DNA of 64,000 nucleotides, from the NCBI RefSeq assembly GCF_010389155.1, contig NC_057763.1:7440649-7504648 (forward strand), in the 5' to 3' direction. The translations under genes and the position numbers were made by a program. Below, one piece after another: positions 47,398 through 59,398 of the stretch; position 1 is the first letter of the stretch, and each line of letters starts with the position of its first letter. The DNA is from Erigeron canadensis. Its lineage: Eukaryota; Streptophyta; Magnoliopsida; Asterales; Asteraceae. Below the pieces are notes generated by a model, which was not told the DNA's origin, did no database searches, and saw only the letters and a list, made by a program, of their open reading frames with translations.

Positions 47398-48888
47398 CTA
47401 ATCATGGTCCATGCTTGCTTTCCAGCAATAGGAAGAAGAAGAACCCTGCTGAGACTGATTCACTCTGTTTGTAGTGATGGATCTGGTTTGACGATTTGGA
47501 GTCACTAACCTCATTTGCCTATGAGGTAAGTACTCCATGTTCGACACAGAGGATTGACTATGCTGAGAAGGAATTTGTCCTCTTTGTGGAGTAATGGGTC
47601 TCATTTGCTGATGTGGCAAATGTCCCCGCTGAGGAGTTATAGGCCTTACTTGCTGATGTGGCAAGTGTCCTCGCTGAGGAGTGGTAGACCTATTTTGTGA
47701 AGACAGTCTTCCCCTTTTTGGAGTGTTATGCCTTAGATTTGATTTTAGAGGCATAGATTGAGATACCATATGAGTTTGAACATCAGTAGGTACAGCCTTT
47801 GTGGGAAGTACTTGCTGATGTCTTGCATCAACGAACCTAACACGTCTATTCATTAGACGATCATGTTCAGACATGGGATTAGCATGGGTAGGTTCCAACT
47901 GAGAGGAAGATTGAGCACTAGAATCTTGCTGAACGACCTGATTAACTCCTTGAGGAGTACCATAGTCATAGGGAGCAACAATAGTGCTTCTTTTAAAGGG
48001 CTCAACACCTTTTACAGACAGTCGCTGAGGAGCAATGGGTACATATCCATTACTTGAAATATCCCCTTTAAAGGTTCTAGGAGGAGAATGTTGAATTCTC
48101 CCTTCATGTGGCATCATGCCAACAATGGGAAGATGAGAGAACATGTCAAAAGTACTGGTTGAGGAACTGGTACTTTTAACATTAGAGGAAGAGGGCACAC
48201 CAGTGGAAGATGTAACTTTAGAATCCATCTCAGCATGGCAGTCATTTTGTCCCTTGACAAAATACCACTTTTTCATCTCTTCAAAGGAGATGGAAGATGA
48301 ACAGGGTGGAGGAATAGAGATTTCAGGCTTTACATCATCATTAAATGAGTTAGCAATTGAGGCAGCAGCATCAAAATTGCCACCAATCACTGCTTGTACT
48401 TGAGCAGGGACTTGCGCACTCAAACATTGATGATGAAATTTGGAAGCCTTTGACCAGGAGGCCACAATCTTCTTCAGATTCGAAACTTCAGCCTTGAGAG
48501 TTTCATTCTGAAGTTGAAGTTTCTGAGTCATTAACTCATGAGATTGAAGTTCAATATGAACATTTTTCAATTTCACAAGTTTTTCAGATTTTTCACTTAA
48601 CTCTACTTCAGCAGAGTTAAGTTTAGATTGAAGTTCAGCACATAGACTTTCTACGAAATGAAGATCACAAGACAAAGACTCAAAAATTTTGGTCTTGTCA
48701 TGATCAGAAGAGGAGGAAAGAACAGAGTGTACCTTTTTAACAGTGACGTTTACCCACTGACTAGAGGAGACTTGATCCTTTGTCAGAGCATCACTGTCAG
48801 CAAGTGCCATAAGGCACATGGCATCAACATAATCGTCATCATTAGAATCATCTGAGTCAGCCCAATCATGTTGCTGGAACTTTGGCAT
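47398..48888 (-). pseudogene. Gag middle part of element 2, with RG-rich repeats
   Basis: A 496-codon frame. It starts with a DSDDSNDDDYVDAMCLMALA segment (similar in kind to element 1's CCYMALADEGHL), then a likely coiled coil (LQSKLNSAEVELSEKSEKL, LQLQNETLKAEVSNLKK). A disordered region follows with repeats of TPQRGHLPHQQ-like text (about 47480-47720), rich in Arg, Gly and Gln. It sits between the two zinc knuckles. Nucleic-acid binding is a reasonable guess from composition. It ends at 47398 close to the solo LTR. Confidence 0.7.
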
Positions 48889-49986
48889 CCTCTGTTTCAG
48901 CCACCTTTGCCTTCAGCTGATAGTATTTGTTCCTGTATTTATCAGCAGATTTAGAAGGATTAGGTTTAGGAGCTGCTGGAGTGGGAATAGAGACTCTGCA
49001 CTCCTTCTGGTAGTGGCCTTTTCTCCCATACCTCCAGCACTCTTCCTGTGATTTATCAACAGGAGGTTTGAGGGGAGCAACCGTTTTGTGATTGTTCCAC
49101 CTTCTGGAGTATTTTCTACCAGCAACAAGGGCAAAACCCATAAAATCATTAAACAAATCTTGTTTCTCTTCATCATCCAGCTCATCAATGAGAGTTTGAA
49201 TAGGTGCTGCAAGATTTGAAATACTGGCACCATCATAGAGATCGATGGGCTCAGTAGAAACAAGAGCTATAGGGTCAGAAATAGGATGGGAGGATATGCT
49301 GACAGAGGCTCGAATGTACGAAGAGTGCCAAAGTGTTCTTCAAGATCAAAATCTTGAATTTTCTTCGTTGTACGAAGAGTTTGTCTTAAGTTTTGCCACT
49401 TAAGAGGAAGAGAGTCGATGAATTTATGGCATACTTCAAAATTATCATGAGTAATGCCAACATTTGTCATATCATTGAGTAACCCTTTAAAGCGAGTATA
49501 GGTGCTCTCAAGACTTTCATCAGGAAGAGAGAAGAAGTTTTCATAAGCACGTTTCAAATCAATTTTCTTGATTTTGATGATGTCAGCAGATCCTTCATAG
49601 GTACTGACCAATCTATCCCATACTTCCTTTGAAGATGGATACTTAATGACTAGCTTCATGATTTCAGTGGGAAGAGTGACGATAATCATGTTTTTCAGCC
49701 TAGCATCAAGATTTACCAGCTTTCTTTCTTCATCTGTCCATTGAACCTCTAGTTTAACCAGGTCAGTGACTATCTCAGGAGCTTCAGGTGTAGCTCCTGG
49801 AGTCCTTTGAACATACATCGGTACGTATGGACCCTCAGTTAATATAGTCATTAAATACGATTCCACACCAGAGATGTGAAGAAGCATCCTCTCCTTCCAA
49901 GACCCAAAATCCTTGGGCTCAAATTTAGGAGGTGTTGACACGTAACCAAAGTCACGTGTGTTCACAAGGCTGGGAACAGAAGACAT
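48866..49986 (-). pseudogene. Gag N-terminal part of element 2
   Basis: Frame 49986-49267 (start MSSVPSLVNTRDFGYVS) holds the copia gag/UBN2 domain: FEPKDFGSWKERMLLHI, EEVWDRLVSTYEG-like SSKEVWDRLVSTYEG, and PLKWQNLRQTLRT. Frame 49156-48866 has the first knuckle, CWRYGRKGHYQKEC, in which the second Cys is Tyr. The start at 49986 lies about 105 bp inside the PBS. A frameshift near 49260 separates the two frames. Confidence 0.85.
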
Positions 49987-50091
49987 GTTCTTGTTTTAGA
50001 AAAAGAATTTCAAGAAAAGTTTAAAAAACAAAATTTTTAATGTAAACACAAGGAGGCAAACAGATCTTGTTCCAATGATTTAGGAACGGTG

Positions 50092-50103
50092 GCTCTGATA
50101 CCA
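50092..50103 (-). other. Primer binding site of element 2
   Basis: The minus strand reads TGGTATCAGAGC, the standard initiator tRNA-Met complement of plant copia elements, two bases from the LTR. Confidence 0.95.
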
Positions 50104-50105
50104 CT

Positions 50106-50762
50106 TGATGGTCCATGAATGCACAACTTATGTTATATTGAAATTAGACAAGAAAGTAAATTAGAAGATAAATAACAACAACAACAACAACAACAACAAG
50201 TTCAATTGTAATATATCAATGCAAGTATAATCATATGTATCATTGATTAAACGATGAATACATGGTCGATCTTACACACTTGACTTACAAGAATACAAAT
50301 GAACAAAGGTAATTGCTAAGTCTCACACACTAAAAACTTGAACAATTACAAGTGACACACACTTTCAAGGTGACTAACACTCTTGATACAATGCGGCTGT
50401 GTTCCTTTATATAGAGGAAGAATTAGGGCAACACAGCCTTCCTTTGATGGTGATATATGGTGGTTGTCGACGTTCCATTGGCTCCTTGTACTTCCAAGCA
50501 AGAGTCTTTGTCTTCTTTACCAAAATGGGTATGAGAGAGAAGACCCAAGTTTTGGTCCCAACATGTACCTTTACCAAGTAAGGTATGTTACAGTTGGAAG
50601 AACCACCATGTAACTCTTGTCTTCATATGGTTTGAATACTTCCCGCCATGACAAACATTTGGTTAGCATACACCCCGCTGAAGAGAGTCACTGGACTCGC
50701 TGAAGACTTGCTGACGATACATGTCAGCGAGTAAGTCTAATCAGCGAATCCAAAACTCAACA
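50106..50762 (-). repeat. 5' LTR of element 2
   Basis: A complete 657-bp LTR with TG (50106) and CA (50762) on the plus strand. It contains a (CAA)n tract near 50177-50200. It is dense in GCTGA/TCAGC words at its right end. The target duplication cannot be checked because the other LTR is truncated. Confidence 0.9.
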
Positions 50763-52995
50763 TACAAGTTACTTTTTGGTTTTCTTTTTCATAGGTTTTT
50801 TTTTTCCCTTTTGGTCATTCAACCTTTTCTCGGCTACCACTGTTTAAACTTTATCAAATCGTATTCCGTTTGAATTTTTAACTAGTATATATATTGAAAA
50901 TTTGGTGACATTGCACCCCATGCAGGTTTTCAATTACAGGTGACTTATTTAAACAAACATATCAATTAATAACAGACTTAAGCACTTCAATGTTCAACAC
51001 AAAGTCATTAAAATAACGTAAACATTTTAATAAGATATTCAAGGCCCCACAACACGGAGCCAAAAAATTACTAGTTGGATGTAAAATCTACCCAGCATAA
51101 AGATGACAAACAGTGAATCTTTAAAGTTTAAACAATTACTTAATTGGTTGTAAAAAAAAATAAATACTCCGTAAAAAATTTAAATATTAATTTCTAGTTA
51201 AACAATCTTATCTTTCTGTTATCCAAATTTCTTTTAGAGACTTCCGCAAAACAAACACATATCTACATACTAACTGATCGTTTTATTTATCGGGAGCAAA
51301 TATATTAATATACTAATTAGTCATATCGAATGTGACTTCCATCAAATAAATTAGGACGAATAATCGGAAAAGAGGGAAGAGCCAAGCAGAAGAAGTCTGT
51401 AATGCTTTAATTACAACAAATTAAATAATCTTAACCTTTTTTCTTTTGATCCTTTCTTAATGGACAGCTAACCACGCATCCCAAGCAATAATAATCCTTA
51501 AGTAGTTGCTTTATGTGACATATTGGTGCGTGAAATCTAGTTTTGAACTTATAATATCCGTAAACAACTTTGTTTTTTAACAACACAAATAGAATTTATA
51601 TTTCAAACACTAACAAGATACCGTTAATATGGAGCACAAAACTGGAAATAAGTTACAAACAGTTACATAATGAAGTTTATAATAGACTGTAAGGTAAGAA
51701 ATGTACGTTGGAACCACGTTAGTGTGACCGTCAGTGATTATGTATCATTCCTGATATGATAATTGACGATAACTGAAATCCCTATGTCTAGTAAATATAT
51801 AATGGGCTTATTTACTCTCAAAGATGTAGTATAGGGTTTCCCATTAGGTGATTGTAAATAAGAGGACTAATGGTGCATACATTAAACACCAAAGGGGTTG
51901 AAAGTGTAAATACTCTCCTTATATATAGAGAGTCATTAACCCTAAGTTAAAGTTAATCTAATCCTACACACATAATACCCTAATTTTCGTGTGTCTCTCA
52001 TCTCTAAATTCGTGCATCAAGTTAAAGCCGAATTACTCATCCCATTATTACTCAATCACCTTGTTATGTGAACCCGAAATCAATAGCAATCATGTTTATG
52101 TTTTTACAAGTTCCACTGGATGATATAGAATGTTTTATCACTCGAATCGAATCATGTTTATTCCAACTAGAAATAATGATCATGAATGACAAGATCCATT
52201 ATAATTTATGTATAAGAAATTATTAGTTCAATATAGATAAACATTAAATATATAATTGAAAATATATAATAGACAAATCAATAAAATAAGAATGGGATAT
52301 AAACCATACCAGAAAGTTATTCTCTTATCGAAGTTATAGTTTTAAATATACAAAAGTCAATGATGGTAAAAATAACTTTGAATTAGCATGTTACTTGCAC
52401 AATGCAACGATAGTGGCTACAATAACGGTCTAATGGTGACAGCAATTGGTGGTGATAGCGGCGACTATTGGTTGTGCTGACGGTGTTGAATGATGTAGCT
52501 TGATGTAGATGTAACTGACGAAAGGTGGTGGTTGAAATATTTTAGAAGATAGAAGGATATACCCGCAATGCGTCAATGATGTGGTGGTGGTGGTGACCAG
52601 TGGTGATGGGGGTGAGTGGTGATGGTGAGTGGCGGTGGATGTAACTGTAATTGATTTAAAAGGTAGTGAAAATATTTTAAAAATTTAAGGATTGATAGTG
52701 TAAATTAATTCATTAAAGGTAAGGTCGTTTCACATTATTCATTTCAAACTTTTGAACAAAAATATATATTGTACATATAGTCATACGCGACAAAGGTACC
52801 CGCCTGTTGCGGTGGTGGCGACGGTGGTGGTGGTGGCGAGCAGCGGTAGCGGTGGCGACAGAGATTGGTGGTGGTGGCGGTGGCGGCGCCTGTGAGTAGT
52901 GGAAGTTATTAATGTAATGTTACTATGATGTATGGTACATTATGTATTAGAATGTGTGTATTGTTGAAATTTGAAAATAATATTGAAATTTTAAG
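50763..52995. other. Gene-free DNA with simple repeats
   Basis: No gene is visible. A GGTGGTGGCG-rich degenerate simple repeat spans about 52430-52890. Around 51790-52030 there is an LTR-promoter-like stretch (CTTATATATAGAGAGTC followed by CCCTAA), but no ends can be placed. Confidence 0.45.
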
Positions 52996-53127
52996 GACGA
53001 TGATCTGTACACTACCCGTTTTTAACTGTACACCACCAAATGTGCTTTAAAGTGTTGTACAGTACAATACTGTATAGCATGTTTGGTGGTGTACGGTCAA
53101 AATTGGGTGATGTACAGATCACTTCTC
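52996..53127. mobile_element. 132-bp foldback MITE
   Basis: The two halves form an inverted repeat: TGATCTGTACACTACCC and CTGTACACCACCAAATG on the left match the right side in reverse. It is flanked by an exact 10-bp direct repeat AAATTTTAAG (52986-52995 and 53128-53137). It has no coding capacity. The duplication length fits Mutator-like MITEs best. Confidence 0.75.
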
Positions 53128-53309
53128 AAATTTTAAGTTTAATGTTAAAAATTAAAAGTTGATTTACTTTATAATATAATATAGTATAGATAGATGTGTT
53201 CACTGAGTAATCAATGAGGACTTAATTTTCACCTACTAATAATTTACATTGGCAACATGGTTTTGTAACTAAAAACTTCTCCGGTGTCCAAGTTTCAACG
53301 TACCTATCG

Positions 53310-53770
53310 AGCTGAGCTGAGCCGAGTCAGAGCTCGACAGAGCTCGAGCTCAGCATGAAAAAAAATTGGTAGGCTCGTGTTCGGCTTGATAGCTCGACGA
53401 GCTATCAGTATGTAGGCTCGAGCTCGACTCGGTATAGTAAAGTTTGGCTCGAGCTTAGCTTGAAAAAGGCCCGAGTTTAGCTTGTTATGTCAATAAATAT
53501 GGTTCGAGCTCAGCTCGAAACTTTAAAAGTTTGAAACGCTCGATAGGGCTTGACTATTCAAGTATTATTTATACAAATAAATACATAATATATTGAAAGC
53601 TCGAAAAGCTCAACAAGTATTCGAGTCGGGCTATGTAAAGCTCAAGCTCGACTCGATAATTATTTCGAGTTTGATTTTAGTGCTCAAGCTCGAGTTCGAT
53701 AATAGCTTGACTCGATCGATTCGAGCTCAAGCTGGAGCTCGAATTGCTAAAAAAAACTCGGCTCCCCTAG
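53310..53770. repeat. GAGCTCGA-word block
   Basis: About 460 bp built from overlapping words GAGCTCGA, CTCGAGCTC and AGCTTGA, able to fold back on itself in many registers. No ORF, TIR or target duplication could be fixed. An imperfect 26-bp direct repeat (TAGCATCAATATCTTAGTAT) follows at about 53804 and 53851. Confidence 0.6.
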
Positions 53771-54394
53771 TGAGGTGTGAAATATCTGGGTTTAAACTTG
53801 TATAGCATCAATATCTTAGTATCTTGAGAATAGTAATACCTGTTTAAACTAGCATCAATATCTTAGTATCTTGAAAAAAGTAACGCAAGGCAGCTATTAG
53901 TCCCAACTTGGGACTCCCAAGTTTGCATGATTACCAGAACATAACATAAGTACGATTTTCTTTTCATTGCATAGTTAGAATATGTTGGTTATAAGACTAG
54001 ATGTTATGAATCCGTATGTATTAGCCGTTTTACAAGAAGATATGCCTATGATATGTGCACACGAAGATTTTAAAGAATTTCAAAGTACACATTATATAGC
54101 ACGTATCAAAGTTAGTTGTTCTATTTTATATTTTTATTTTAAGAATGGTCATACAAGTCTAAAACAGAATGAAAAGAAATATATAGAAAATCAACAAGAG
54201 CAAAAAGGTCCGATCGATCAGCAGGTAGACAGTGTTGACTATCACACTAATAATTAAGTTGCCAAAAGTAAGAACGAACTAATCCAAAATATGTGTGTCC
54301 TTAACCCTAGCAGAGTATGCGACTTTTTTCTTTCTTTGTTTCTTTTTTTAATATTTTTTTTAAGTATCACATCAAACCCAAATTTCATACCTAC

Positions 54395-54400
54395 TATAAA
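54395..54400 (+). promoter_or_regulatory. Possible TATA box of the MYB gene
   Basis: TATAAA lies 130 bp upstream of the MYB start codon, a suitable distance for a plant core promoter. A poly-T/A-rich region lies just upstream. Nothing else supports it. Confidence 0.35.
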
Positions 54401-54529
54401 TCATGGGTCTTCCCCCATATAACTTCACCCAATAAACATCTGATTTATTGTACGTCTAGAGAAAATCTAGACACAAGTTTAGGAGACCAAAGAAACAATA
54501 AGGCACAAGAATTATATATATTCAAGAAA

Positions 54530-55912
54530 ATGGGAAGAGCACCATGCTGTGACAAAACAATTGTGAAAAAGGGACCATGGTCTGCTGAAGAAGATGCTAA
54601 GCTCAAAGACTACATCGAAAAGTTCGGTACCGGTGGTAACTGGATTGCCCTTCCCCAAAAGATTGGTATATATTTTCATTTTTATGATCTTTGTTTCATA
54701 TGAAAACGTTTTAAATTGTTAGCTAATTAACATATAATTTGAAGGTCTCAAACGGTGCGGAAAAAGTTGTCGATTGAGATGGTTGAATTATCTACGACCG
54801 AACATCAAGCATGGGGGATTCTCTGAAGAAGAAGACAACATCATATCCAGCCTCTACATTAGTATAGGCAGCAGGTAGTTTTAACTCTTTTTTATTTGTC
54901 TCTCTCTCGCATGTGCATATAGAAGATTAATTTGGCCATGTTGGTTTCAAGTCCCAGCCAAAGTTACTTGTCCTTTGCATTTGTCCATCATGCTTTTGTT
55001 CTAAGAATATATACATCCCATCCCAGATTCAAAATTCGAATTATTGTACAATTATTTTTCAAATTAGGGCCGTTATAAGTCTATAGCTAGATTTTGGTTA
55101 TATCATTTTTCTTTTTTATATAAAAATGATGTAATTTTTAGCTAAGTCTGATTCAATTCAAAATCGTATGTAGGTGGTCCATAATCGCGGCTCAACTGCC
55201 TGGGAGAACAGATAACGATATCAAGAACTATTGGAACACGAGGTTGAAGAAGAAATTACTCGGAAGACGCAAACAATCTCAGGCCAATAGGCTGTCCGGT
55301 TCAAGCCATGAACCGGAAGAAGGAAACCGAATAGAAGCCCTAAACAACTCAGCCATGGAAAGGCTACAACTTCACATACAACTCCAAAGCCTTGGAAACC
55401 CTAACTATGAAAATCTTCCCATATGGCCTTGCAAGTTAAATCCTCTCCAAGAAAAAATGATGCTTAATCTCCAACATGTAAATGAATCCCCTAACCCTTT
55501 GACGATAATGCAAAATTTCTCACCTGCTATTCCTCAAAAGGTTGAATACTATTCCAATAATACACTTCAACAAGAGTATTCACCATTGAGTAATATGATA
55601 ATAAATGGAATGGATCTGAATTCCATGGGAATTAACATTCCCGAGTCATCATCTCTTGTCTACGAATCAAATGACATGAAACAACCTCCAAGCTTAGAAT
55701 TACAGCAGTGTTGGGCATTTCAAGCTGAAATCGCTGAGCTATTGAGCAACAAAGAAGCGTTACCACTAGACGGTCCACAGATCAATGAATATGATTCTTT
55801 CAAGGTCATGCAAGGTGCGAAAGATGGCATGACTTGGTGGCCTAATGAATTTGGTGAAAATTCAGTCTCTTCAAATTCTTGGAGTTCAACTGGTATTCTT
55901 GGTAACAAATAA
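54530..55912 (+). CDS. R2R3-MYB transcription factor, subgroup 14 (MYB36/MYB68/RAX type)
   Basis: Three exons: 54530-54665, 54745-54874, 55174-55912, joined in phase by GT-AG introns of 79 and 299 bp, giving 334 residues. The R2 repeat has Trp17, Trp38 and Trp58; R3 has Phe71, Trp90 and Trp109, the standard DNA-contacting set. The start [28 protein letters not shown] and [11 protein letters not shown] mark subgroup 14. The R3 motif for bHLH partners is absent. The C-terminal part contains [17 protein letters not shown] and [12 protein letters not shown], seen in RAX3/MYB36-like proteins. Family members act in the nucleus in axillary meristem formation (RAX), root endodermis and Casparian strip differentiation (MYB36) or growth control; which applies here cannot be told. 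Splice positions match the usual R2R3-MYB pattern. No disabling mutation is seen. Confidence 0.95.
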
Positions 55913-57171
55913 ACAGACATCAAGTAAAAATAGGGACACACCTATTGTGTTCATCAAGTTTTATTCAGATTTAATTGTCATAATATAATTAGTTAGCTAG
56001 GTATATAAGCATATATTGTACGTATATGTCAATAAGGTCCAAAAAAAATTACAATAAGTATTTCATATGTACATTTCTGTAATAATGTCTAGTCGATTTG
56101 ACGATTTTTCGTTATATATACCGGATATATATGCATCTAATACGACTATATCTTAATTTTCTCTTCATTTCCGTTGGAAGTTAAGTCGTTTCAAACACAA
56201 ATGGTATTCCTTTCGTCCAATTTTAAATATCCTAGTTTGATAAAAACAAAAATATTTACCGTAAAACTAAAAAGAAAAAGGCTTGGAAGGTCAGTCATTT
56301 AAAATGAGATAGAGAGTGTATATATATATATACACACGTATTGTTGTATGGAGCAACTAACTGATAGATCGACTCATGGCACCAAAGTCATGTCATCACA
56401 TGATATTTTGATGCATCGATCATTAATGTTTTATTAGTACGTAGAAATAATAACGAATTAGGTGTCCAACTCTTTTCCATTTATGGTAAGAATTTAAAAT
56501 GTTTCTTTGAAAAGAAAAGGGAGTCACTGGTGGTTGAAGCTTCACTGTCTATTTTGTCGATAGATTCACAATGCTCCCGGCCAGTATTAATTCAGCCTTT
56601 GAGTTTAATACGTAAAAAGTCATAATACACTTTTTATTGTTATTATCGTTTTTGGCCTAGAAAAGAAATACTCCGTTCGCTGCAAATGTTATTTCTACAA
56701 ATACTTTAAAGATATATAATAATATTTTTATTCATTAATTTTTCCTTTTGCAAAATACTTTAAAAATTAAGTTAGCATTCACTAAGAGAAGTAATTTAAA
56801 GTATTTAGGACAGTTTAGTTTTTATCCCATTTGTAGGGGGACTTGGGTAGTTTGTTAGATCCTATATGAATATCATGTTTTTCCATTACCAAAATTGTGG
56901 AGCACAAAATAGATCAGTAGTACATTAAAGCTTCCTAGAAAATAATTAACTTGAGTTTTAGAAGTATGTGTCGCATTAAACCTACCATTACAAAATATTG
57001 CTAGCTAGGTAACATTTTATGACACATGCTTGAAGCAAATGATTAAGAAGAGGCATCTCCTTGATTTAATTGACCAAAAAAGTTCATCCCACATTCAAAC
57101 AATATATCTTGATTGCATTTCCATGATCCAACTACAAATATATATTGGAAGTACACTACAAGTGACAAAGG
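55913..57171. other. 3' flank of the MYB gene, gene-free
   Basis: It probably contains the MYB 3' UTR (A/T-rich, with AATAAG near 56031). Stretches such as CCTTTCGTCCAATTTTAAAT at 56210 and TACTCCGTTCGC at 56671 resemble decayed Stowaway-type MITE ends, but no paired end was found. Confidence 0.4.
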
Positions 57172-57621
57172 TGTTAAAATGGTACATCTTGATTGTGCAT
57201 ATTACTTATTTGCTCTTGTTTTATTAATAGATTAATAACTAGAGGACTGAAGCTGTGCTACTACAAAGATAGAAGCACAAGGACTGAAGCTAGACAAGTG
57301 AAAGTAAAGGGGCTGGAGCTATACTTGTGGAGTCTATTTAAGGCTGCTTCTCTTTCCTTTTAGGGTTACAACAACAATCACTTTTGCAGCCATTTGATAA
57401 CCGTTACCCTTTTGTACTAAATCATTGTCATGGTTCCTCTATTATTGATTCTAATTATATAATATGTTTAGTCTATGTTATTGTCCCTTGTTCCTTTACC
57501 TTTGGTATTGGTTTATTGTATTGTTTTGTTTCTTGATGTTCTGAACCAAACTTATTTTCTGGATTTGTGTTTGATTCAATAATATTTGATATTTAGCTAT
57601 GAATCTATACTTATTTCTTCA
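57172..57621 (+). repeat. 5' LTR of the plus-strand copia element
   Basis: It begins TGTTAAAATGG and ends TTATTTCTTCA just before the PBS; 450 bp. The start is inferred from the usual copia TGTTA opening because no second LTR is available for comparison. Confidence 0.6.
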
Positions 57622-57633
57622 TGGTATCAGAGC
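57622..57633 (+). other. Primer binding site of the plus-strand copia element
   Basis: TGGTATCAGAGC directly after the LTR, complementary to initiator tRNA-Met. Confidence 0.95.
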
Positions 57634-58335
57634 GTAGGCTTAATTTATTTCTGTTCTTGAAAACCTTTTCTAATTAAAAAAAAATTAATTAAAAAACCCT
57701 AAATCTGTTTTTTATATAAATTTATCTATAATATCTATATATCTATTATTGTTACTATCATTCCTCCTCTTCTTCTCTGAATCCTATCTTATCTATAAGA
57801 TTGTGGTTCCTTGAAGTTATTGAGCATATTTATCGAATCCTTAGCTGCTCCAGGATTCCTTAAAGTATCTTGTTGCCTTTTCCTGATTTGGAATTACTGT
57901 TGGATACTCCTCTGTAAGCTTCTTATCGTAGCCTTCTAGTAGCAAATTGTTCAATCTTGGTGTGCTCCCAAGTTGAAAGTTTGGCCTATCAGTTGGGATC
58001 TCTGTTCTTTACTTATTTTTTAGTATTGTCATTACTTGTGCTATTTTTTTTTGAATTAGCTCTGTGTTTCTTGCTTCTAATATGAATATCTCTGTTTATT
58101 GTGAATTGATTGTTGAGTCATCTCGTATTGTGGTCAAGTTTTATACGAAAATTGATTAAGTTTCTTTCTCTGTTTATCTAGCCTTTTCTTTGTTTCTTGG
58201 TAGAAGAGAAGAACCTTGAGTATACCTGTCTTGGCACTTAAGTGTCCCTGAATCTGGCTACTGCTCCTGGTTCTTTTAGGGTTCTTGTTTATGTGTGTTT
58301 TTTAGTTGCTGAACAGTCCTTTCTGTGTTGTTATA

Positions 58336-59398
58336 ATGGCTGATGCTAATAATCCTCTGGCTGATGCTAATAATCCTATTGATTATGTGAATGATGGTTT
58401 TGTGGATGATGTGAATGTGTTTGGGACCCTTATTAGCAAACTTGGCCTTGGTGACCCCTTGTTTTTGCATGCTAGTGACACCTCTGGAACAACCTTAATC
58501 AATATGAAACTAAAAGGCACTGAAAATTATAAAGTGTGGTCATGTGCTATGGAACTTGCCCTTGAAACTAAAAATAAAATGGGTTTTATTGATGGTACTT
58601 GTGTTAGACCTGCTCTTAATGAGGTTCTTGCAAAACAGTGGATAGGTGTAATTGTGTTGTGTTGTCTTGGATTTTGGGTTCTGTTTCTGAAGAAGTATAT
58701 CTAGGACAAATCTTTTCTAAAGATGTTGTTTCTGTTTGGCAAGAATTAAGAGAAACATATGACAAAGTTGATGGGTCTGTTATCTTTAATCTACACCATA
58801 AAATAAACTCTTTAACTCAAAATGGGATTTCTATTTCTGATTATTATCACAAGCTTAACTCCCTTTGGAGACAATATGATTCTATGACAAAACTTCCTAC
58901 TTGTGTTTGTAATGCTTCTGCAGAATTTAAGGCTTATAACCAAAACATGAAATTGATGCAATTTTTAATGGGATTGGATGAAGTATATATTCCAGTTAGG
59001 AGTCAACTTCTTATTAAGGATCCTCCTTCTAATGTGAAAACTGCTTTTGCTATCATTTCTAGGGAAGAATCTCATAGGGGAATTATCCCTAGTGATTCTA
59101 GCCCCAAACCTCAAAACAGTGCTTTTGTGTCAAGATCTTTTGGGAATTAAAAAGGGTTGGGAAGAGGTCAAGGATCTCAGAATTGGAATCACAACCATAA
59201 TCAAAATCAAAACTGGAACCATAATCAAAACTGGAACCTTGAATTTCAAAAAGGAAATTAAAACCAAGTTTTTCAAAACAGAGGTCCTAATCTATCTCTC
59301 AAGTGTGATAACTGTCATAAGTTTGGCCACACCAAAGAAAGGTGTTATGGTCTTCATGGTAATCCAAATGGTTATGGCAAGAAACCTGTTTTTTAAAT
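58336..59398 (+). pseudogene. Copia Gag (copia-like N-terminal domain and zinc knuckle)
   Basis: It starts MADANNPLADANNP at 58336. DPLFLHASDTSGTTLINMKL and NYKVWSCAMELALETKNKMG are the hallmark of the plant copia gag N-terminal domain. A one-base loss near 58640 shifts the frame; 58650-59150 continues with VWQELRETYDKVDGS and FLMGLDEVYIPVRSQLL. An Asn-rich part with stops follows, then a knuckle CDNCHKFGHTKERC (C-x2-C-x4-H-x4-C) at about 59304-59345. The stop is at about 59396. No protease follows. Confidence 0.85.

Larger units (their letters stand above)
38159..50762 (-). mobile_element. Second SIRE-like Ty1/copia element, RT deleted
   Basis: Minus strand, right to left: LTR (50106-50762), PBS, gag (49986 to about 45413, interrupted by a solo LTR), duplicated protease, integrase (44043-42475), extra ORF (to 39067), PPT, LTR (38159-38735). 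RT and RNase H are missing at about 42480. LTRs differ by roughly 15 substitutions and one small indel in ~577 bp (by eye). The left LTR lacks the first ~65 bp present in the right one and begins inside a CAA repeat, directly joined to element 1. It is a different family from element 1 by sequence but has the same organisation. Confidence 0.85.

Noticed and set aside
50383..50613. ORF repeated at 38365-38595 and 50383-50613
   Set aside because: Both copies lie in the LTRs of element 2; the duplication reflects the LTR pair, not a gene family.
53982..54257. 91-codon plus-strand ORF upstream of the MYB gene
   Set aside because: No family resemblance and the composition of AT-rich noncoding DNA. 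It lies in the MYB promoter region. Nothing supports translation.
56205..56340. Stowaway-type MITE
   Set aside because: One end resembles the family, but no matching second end or TA duplication could be located.
57622..57633. Matches to initiator tRNA-Met here and near 33185 and 50092
   Set aside because: They are only the 12-base primer binding sites next to LTRs; no tRNA gene structure surrounds them.
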